A stretch of 45,147 bases of DNA from Actinomadura soli (lineage in GTDB: Bacteria > Actinomycetota > Actinomycetes > Streptosporangiales > Streptosporangiaceae), in contig NZ_VCKW01000042.1 in NCBI RefSeq assembly GCF_005889715.1, positions 1-45,147 on the forward strand, written 5' to 3'. Under the pieces are notes generated by a model. That model saw nothing but the letters and a program-made list of their open reading frames with translations, did not search any database and was not told the origin of the DNA. Of this stretch, positions 41,313 to 45,147 are shown one piece after another. A program made the translations under genes and the position numbers. How positions within the stretch are numbered: position 1 is the first letter of the stretch; each line of letters begins with the position of its first letter.

Positions 41313-41418
41313 GCGAGGGAGGGTAGGGCACCGGCCTCAGATCGTTCCACGAAGTGGCGAAACCGTGGCTGTCCGGCGAGCCGCCGGGATTCGGCGGGTT
41401 GGGCTAGGTTCGTTCGTC

Positions 41419-42864
41419 GTGGAACCGGTTGATCTCACGCCCGTCGAGCGGCGCGTCTGGAGGGCGTTCCCCACCGGGACGCCGGTCGACCTCCGGGACG
41501 GCGCGGACGACGACCCGGAGAACGGAGCAGCCTGGGGCCCCGGGCGCACGGTGCGCGCGGAGGTGCTGCGCAAGCTGCTGCTGAGACCGCTGGTGGACGG
41601 CGATGTCGCCGCGCTCCGGCTGACCGGCGCGCGCATCGTCGGCGTGCTCAGCGCGTACTACGCGACGGTGGAGCATCCCGTGCGGTTGAGCGCGTGCCAC
41701 TTCGAGGAGGCGCCCATGCTCTTCGGGGCGCGGCTCCGGCGGCTGAACCTGTCCGAGTCCTACCTGCCGGGACTGGACGCGGGCGGCGTGCGGATGGACA
41801 CGGCGCTGCGCCTCACCGACTGCCGGATCCCCGGGGAGCTCCGGCTCATCGGCGCACGGCTGTCCGACGCCCTCTTCCTTGAGCGGGCGCGCCTCGGGCG
41901 GGAGGACGGGCCGGGCGGGGAGGTCCTGCAGCTCAGCCATTCCACCATCGAACGCGACCTCGTGGGCGACGCGCTGGTGGTGCACGGGGAGGTCCTGCTG
42001 GACGGGGCGTCGGTGTCGGGCCGGGTGAAGCTGGACGGCGCCGTGATCGCCAACCCGGGCGGGCCGTCGCTGTACGCCGACAACCTCACCGTCGGGTCGG
42101 ACGTGATCGCCACGCGGGCCCGGTTCGACGGGGAGGTCAACCTGCGCGGCGCGACGATCCCGGGGCTGCTCGTCTTCACGCAGGCGCGGCTGTCGTCGCT
42201 GCGCGCGACCAGCGCCGCGATCGGGGAGGTGTGGCTGCGCGAGGGCAGGGTCGACGGCGAGGCCAACCTGCTCCGCGGGGCGTTCGGGCTGCTCCACGTC
42301 CCGCCGGGCGCGTTGCGCGGCACGGTCTGGCTGGACGGGCTGACCTACGGCACGCTCGCCCCGCGGCTCCCCGCGAAGGTGCGCATCGCGATGCTGGAGC
42401 GCGACGCGGAGGGGTACGTCCCGCACGCCTACGAGCAGCTCGCCGCCGCCTACCGGCAGGCCGGGGACGACCGGGCGGCGCGGAACGTGCAGCTCGCCAA
42501 GCAGCGCAGGCTCCGCCGGACGCGTCCCTGGTACGCGCGGCTGTGGGGGCTGCTGCAGGACGTGACGGTCGGGTACGGGTTCCGTCCGGTATGGGCGGCG
42601 GCCTGGCTGGGCGGGCTCCTGGCGGCCGGCGCCGCGGCGTTCGGGTCGCATCCGCCCGAGCCGCTGAAGGCCGGCGAGCATCCGCCGTTCAACGCGCTGT
42701 TCTACACCCTCGACCTGATGCTGCCGATCATCGACTTCGGCCAGGAGAAGGCGTTCAAGCCGTCCGGCGGGTACCAGTGGCTCTCCTACGGGCTGGTCAT
42801 CGGCGGCTGGGTGCTCGCGACGACGATCGCGGCCGGGGTCAGCCGGACGATCAACCGCCAGTGA
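41419..42864 (+). CDS. Beta-helix-like protein with C-terminal membrane anchor
   Basis: A 481-residue protein. Residues about 50-330 consist of loosely repeated units (VRLSACHFEEAPMLFGARL, LRLTDCRIPGELRLIGARL, VLLDGASVSGRVKLDGAVI) that suggest a pentapeptide-like or polymer-forming beta-helix. After a helical hairpin (HAYEQLAAAYRQAGDDRAARNV in the 340-365 region) come two membrane segments at about 395-413 (WAAAWLGGLLAAGAAAF) and 455-476 (YGLVIGGWVLATTIAAGV). Actinomycete relatives are often labelled membrane-associated oxidoreductase, but I see no cofactor site. I chose GTG 41419; the frame is open upstream. Confidence 0.72.
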   Translation: MEPVDLTPVERRVWRAFPTGTPVDLRDGADDDPENGAAWGPGRTVRAEVLRKLLLRPLVDGDVAALRLTGARIVGVLSAYYATVEHPVRLSACHFEEAPMLFGARLRRLNLSESYLPGLDAGGVRMDTALRLTDCRIPGELRLIGARLSDALFLERARLGREDGPGGEVLQLSHSTIERDLVGDALVVHGEVLLDGASVSGRVKLDGAVIANPGGPSLYADNLTVGSDVIATRARFDGEVNLRGATIPGLLVFTQARLSSLRATSAAIGEVWLREGRVDGEANLLRGAFGLLHVPPGALRGTVWLDGLTYGTLAPRLPAKVRIAMLERDAEGYVPHAYEQLAAAYRQAGDDRAARNVQLAKQRRLRRTRPWYARLWGLLQDVTVGYGFRPVWAAAWLGGLLAAGAAAFGSHPPEPLKAGEHPPFNALFYTLDLMLPIIDFGQEKAFKPSGGYQWLSYGLVIGGWVLATTIAAGVSRTINRQ

Positions 42865-42881
42865 CGATCGGCCGCCGGCGA

Positions 42882-43937
42882 TCAGCCGGCGGGGACGGCG
42901 CGGAGCCGGGCGGCCGTGTCCTCGGGCGGGACGTCGTTGACCCAGGCGGCCATGCCCGACTCCGACCCGGCCAGATACTTGATCTTCCCCGGGGCGCGGC
43001 GGACGGAGAACAGCTCAAGGTGCAGGCGGACGAGGTCGCGTCCCTCGCCGGCGGGCGCCTGGTGCCAGCCGGCCACGTACGGGAGCGGCGTGTCGTCGAG
43101 CGCGTCGCAGCGGCGGAGCAGCTCGCGGTAGAGGACGGCCAGCTCGTCGCGTTCGGCGGCGCCGAGCGCGGCCAGGTCGGGGACGTGCCGGTGCGGCATC
43201 AGGTGCACCTCGACCGGCCACCGGGCGGCGGCGGGGACGTACGCCGTCCAGTGCTCGCCGGACAGCACGACGCGGGCGCCCGCCCGCTCGGCCTTCAGCA
43301 CGTCGCCGAACAGGCCGGGGCGGGCGGCGGCCTGCGCGAGCATCCGCCCGGTGCGGGGCGTGACGAACGGGTAGGCGTAGATCTGCCCGTGCGGATGGTG
43401 CAGGGTCACGCCGATCTCGACGCCGCGGTTCTCGAAGACGAAGACCTGCTCGACGTCCGGGATCGCGGAGAGTTCGGCCGTGCGGTCGGCCCAGGCGTCG
43501 ATGACCGTCCGGACGCGGGACACCGGCAGGCGCGCCATGGACGTGGAGTGCTCGTCGGTGAAGCACACGACCTCGCAGCGCCCCGCGCCCCGGGAACGCT
43601 CCACGCCGTCGATCACGGACGGGACGGGCGGCGGCGTCCGGACGTCGAAGGACGGGAACCGGTTCTCGAACACCGCGACGTCGTAGGACGCGTCGGGGAC
43701 CTCCGACGCGGGCCCGCCCGGGCACAGCGGGCACCGGTCGGCGGGCGGCAGGAACGTCCGGGCGTTGCGGTGCGCGGTGATCGTGACGTGGTCGCCGGTC
43801 AGCGGGTCGCGGCGGACCTCGCACACCGGCTCGACCGGCGGGAGCCCGCGCGGGTCGGCGGCGGGCACCCGGTCCGGGGCCTCGTCGTAGTAGACGATCT
43901 CGCGGCCGTCCGAGAGCCGCGCGCGTGTCCGATGCAT
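42882..43937 (-). CDS. galT: Galactose-1-phosphate uridylyltransferase
   Basis: A 351-residue GalT of the HIT superfamily, second enzyme of the Leloir pathway (UDP-glucose + galactose-1-phosphate to UDP-galactose + glucose-1-phosphate). The active site is HHPHGQIYAYPF, with the nucleophilic His of HxHxQ. The zinc-site CPLC lies near residue 70 and FENRFPSFD near 90. The C-terminal half has VHLMPHRHVPDL. No galK or galE is within the window. It ends 17 bases from the convergent membrane protein. Confidence 0.93.
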   Translation of the reverse strand: MHRTRARLSDGREIVYYDEAPDRVPAADPRGLPPVEPVCEVRRDPLTGDHVTITAHRNARTFLPPADRCPLCPGGPASEVPDASYDVAVFENRFPSFDVRTPPPVPSVIDGVERSRGAGRCEVVCFTDEHSTSMARLPVSRVRTVIDAWADRTAELSAIPDVEQVFVFENRGVEIGVTLHHPHGQIYAYPFVTPRTGRMLAQAAARPGLFGDVLKAERAGARVVLSGEHWTAYVPAAARWPVEVHLMPHRHVPDLAALGAAERDELAVLYRELLRRCDALDDTPLPYVAGWHQAPAGEGRDLVRLHLELFSVRRAPGKIKYLAGSESGMAAWVNDVPPEDTAARLRAVPAG

Positions 43938-43982
43938 GTCCCGGCAGCGTACCGGCGTGCCGCGCGCCGCCCGCGCGGCGGT

Positions 43983-44618
43983 CTACAGGGCGGGCGCGGT
44001 CGAGCGGCGCCGCGCCCGGTGGACGGCCAGGATGTGCTTCATCAGCGTGGTCAGGACCTCTTTCCCGTCCGCGCGGTCGCGGGCGTCGCACAGCACGACC
44101 GGCGGCCCCTCGCCGAGGTCGAGCGCCTCCCGGATCTCCGCGGAGGTGTAGTCGAAGCCGTCGTCGAAGCGGTTCACGCCGACGACGAACGGGAGGCCCC
44201 GGTTCTCGAAGTAGTCGACGGCGGGGAAGCTGTCGGTGAGGCGGCGCGTGTCGGCGAGGACGACGGCGCCGAGCGCGCCGTAGGACAGCTCGTCCCACAT
44301 GAACCAGAAACGGTCCTGGCCGGGCGTGCCGAACAGGTACAGGACGAGCCCGGGGCGGATCGTGATGCGGCCGAAGTCCATCGCGACCGTGGTGGTGGTC
44401 TTCCGCTCGACGCCGCCGGTGTCGTCGACGCCGAGGCCCCGGTCGGTGAGCAGCTCCTCGGTCTGCAGGGGGCGGATCTCGCTGACGGCGCCGACCAGCG
44501 TCGTCTTGCCGACGCCGAATCCCCCGGCGACGAGGATCTTCACCGCCACCGGAGCCGGAGGCGGGGCCGCCGCGGCCTGGACGACCGATTCCGCGCCGTC
44601 AGAGCGCTTGGAGACCAT
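43983..44618 (-). CDS. cvnD: Conservon Ras-like GTPase (CvnD)
   Basis: A 211-residue small GTPase of the actinobacterial conservon type. G1 is GGFGVGKTTL (about 32-41), the switch region contains KTTTTVAMDFG, G3 is LFGTPGQDRFWFMW, and the G4 position reads NRFDD instead of NKxD. It has an extended N-terminus of about 25 residues. CvnD proteins act with a sensor kinase, a roadblock protein and a DUF742 protein at the membrane in developmental signalling. The start lies inside the upstream DUF742 gene (20-base overlap), so expression is coupled. Confidence 0.93.
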   Translation of the reverse strand: MVSKRSDGAESVVQAAAAPPPAPVAVKILVAGGFGVGKTTLVGAVSEIRPLQTEELLTDRGLGVDDTGGVERKTTTTVAMDFGRITIRPGLVLYLFGTPGQDRFWFMWDELSYGALGAVVLADTRRLTDSFPAVDYFENRGLPFVVGVNRFDDGFDYTSAEIREALDLGEGPPVVLCDARDRADGKEVLTTLMKHILAVHRARRRSTAPAL

Positions 44619-44976
44619 CGAGCACCTCCTTCAGCAGGCGTTCCTTGGAGAGCGCGCTCTCCGGTGGCGGGCGGGTGGTGGTGATGAGCCGGTGGTGCAG
44701 CAGGTCGCCGAGCAGGACGCGCACGACGACGAGGGGCAGCCCCATCCGGGCGGCGATCTCGGCGACCGGCTGCGGGTACAGGCACATCTCCAGGATGTCG
44801 AGATGCTCGGGCCCGATGCCGGGCGAGCCCGACCGGGGCCGCGCCGCCGTGGAGATGATCGTGATCATGTCGAAGGGCTCGGCGGTCGCGGGCCTGGCCC
44901 GGCCGCGCGTCAGGGCGTAGGACCGGACGATCGGCCCCGCCTCCTCATCGAGCCATTCGGCGCCAGGACCGGTCAT
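44599..44976 (-). CDS. cvnC: Conservon DUF742 protein (CvnC)
   Basis: A 125-residue DUF742 protein. The family opening IVRSYALTRGRA and the winged-helix core (HLDILEMCLYPQPVAEIAARMGLPLVVVRVLLGDLLHHRLI, about 58-98) are clear. DUF742 proteins lie between the roadblock protein and the GTPase in conservons and bind them. Here the ATG at 44976 lies only six bases after the stop of the sensor kinase gene, and no ribosome site is visible (GTGACGGGCC). This fits a gene normally coupled to a now missing roadblock gene. Confidence 0.92.
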   Translation of the reverse strand: MTGPGAEWLDEEAGPIVRSYALTRGRARPATAEPFDMITIISTAARPRSGSPGIGPEHLDILEMCLYPQPVAEIAARMGLPLVVVRVLLGDLLHHRLITTTRPPPESALSKERLLKEVLDGLQAL

Positions 44977-44982
44977 GGCCCG

Positions 44983-45147
44983 TCACGTGTCCTCGTTGTC
45001 CAGGATCTCGGCGCGGCCGCGCCGGGTGCCCTGCTGGATGGACGACATCATCGACCGCAGCTCCTCGGGCGTCCGGAGGGGGCGCGCCTGCCCGGCCCCG
45101 GGGCCGGCGCCGGAATCGGGCTCGGCGTCCGGCACGGGGGCGGCGAG
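44983..45147 (-). CDS. cvnA: C-terminal end of conservon sensor kinase (CvnA), partial
   Basis: The last 54 residues of a protein that runs off the right edge. It is Pro/Gly/Ala-rich with LRTPEELRSMMSSIQQGTRRGR near the end, the characteristic tail of nitrate-sensor-type histidine kinases that head conservons. It is not a roadblock/LC7 sequence, which would show a compact alpha/beta domain. Expected order is kinase, roadblock, DUF742, GTPase; the roadblock gene is absent between this stop and the DUF742 start. Confidence 0.75.
   Translation of the reverse strand, partial: LAAPVPDAEPDSGAGPGAGQARPLRTPEELRSMMSSIQQGTRRGRAEILDNEDT

Overview
The window is very GC-rich, carries no tRNA or rRNA gene that I could recognise, and reads as chromosome of a filamentous actinomycete. 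Markers are a geosmin synthase, an XRE/DUF397 pair, part of a conservon (Ras-like GTPase, DUF742, sensor kinase tail), several ECF sigma factors, mycothiol-type enzymes and DasR- and SoxR-like sites. Actinomadura or another Streptosporangiales genus is the best guess, but this is inference from gene content only.

Layout. 1-3000: a broken LuxR/ATPase regulator, a small conserved protein, a DUF6745-pentapeptide-repeat protein and a methyltransferase. 3056-8400: a reductase-like gene divergent from a SnoaL-tailed ECF sigma factor, a DUF397/XRE pair divergent from an anti-sigma-type ATP-binding protein, and a DUF234 ATPase with an operator array. 8450-23211: a steroid-nucleus degradation island. 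It holds two damaged SDR genes, a KstR-like TetR regulator, hsaA, kshA with a coupled Cys-rich small protein, a MerR/SoxR-promoted quinone-reductase-like gene, the operon hsaD-kstD-kshB-hsaA2-hsaC-FAD dehydrogenase on the minus strand, divergent hsaB, and an IclR regulator. 23436-30279: a mycothiol-type DinB protein, a tiny zinc finger, an acetate-transporter-family protein, a STAS protein, a PaoABC-type aldehyde oxidoreductase and a small membrane protein. 30415-32562: geosmin synthase. 32632-37788: an nSTAND ATPase with 14 WD40 repeats divergent from an ECF sigma factor and its coupled membrane partner. 37836-45147: NADAR protein, a 40-residue peptide behind a DasR-like site, LacI regulator, a broken aminoglycoside nucleotidyltransferase, beta-propeller and beta-helix proteins, galT, and part of a conservon.

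How the genes work together. The steroid genes cover 9-alpha-hydroxylation (KshAB), 1,2-dehydrogenation (KstD), hydroxylation of the opened A ring (HsaAB), extradiol cleavage (HsaC) and C-C hydrolysis (HsaD). Side-chain removal genes, Mce4 uptake and HsaEFG are not in the window. A 16-bp sequence (consensus MCCGNTCAGCGGGACG) lies ahead of the SDR gene, the TetR gene, the hsaA/kshA divergence and the hsaD operon. I did not find this full motif elsewhere in the window and propose it as the operator of this regulon.

Caution. At least four places (about 130, 9240, 9622 and 40330) show genes broken by small deletions or fold-backs with short junction homology, and the conservon lacks its roadblock gene at 44980. 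These may be assembly or amplification artefacts, or real decay. Read-level evidence is needed before biological conclusions are drawn at those points. No gene-free stretch exceeds 300 bases; the longest (4815-5069 and 23212-23435) hold only the hairpins and repeats listed.
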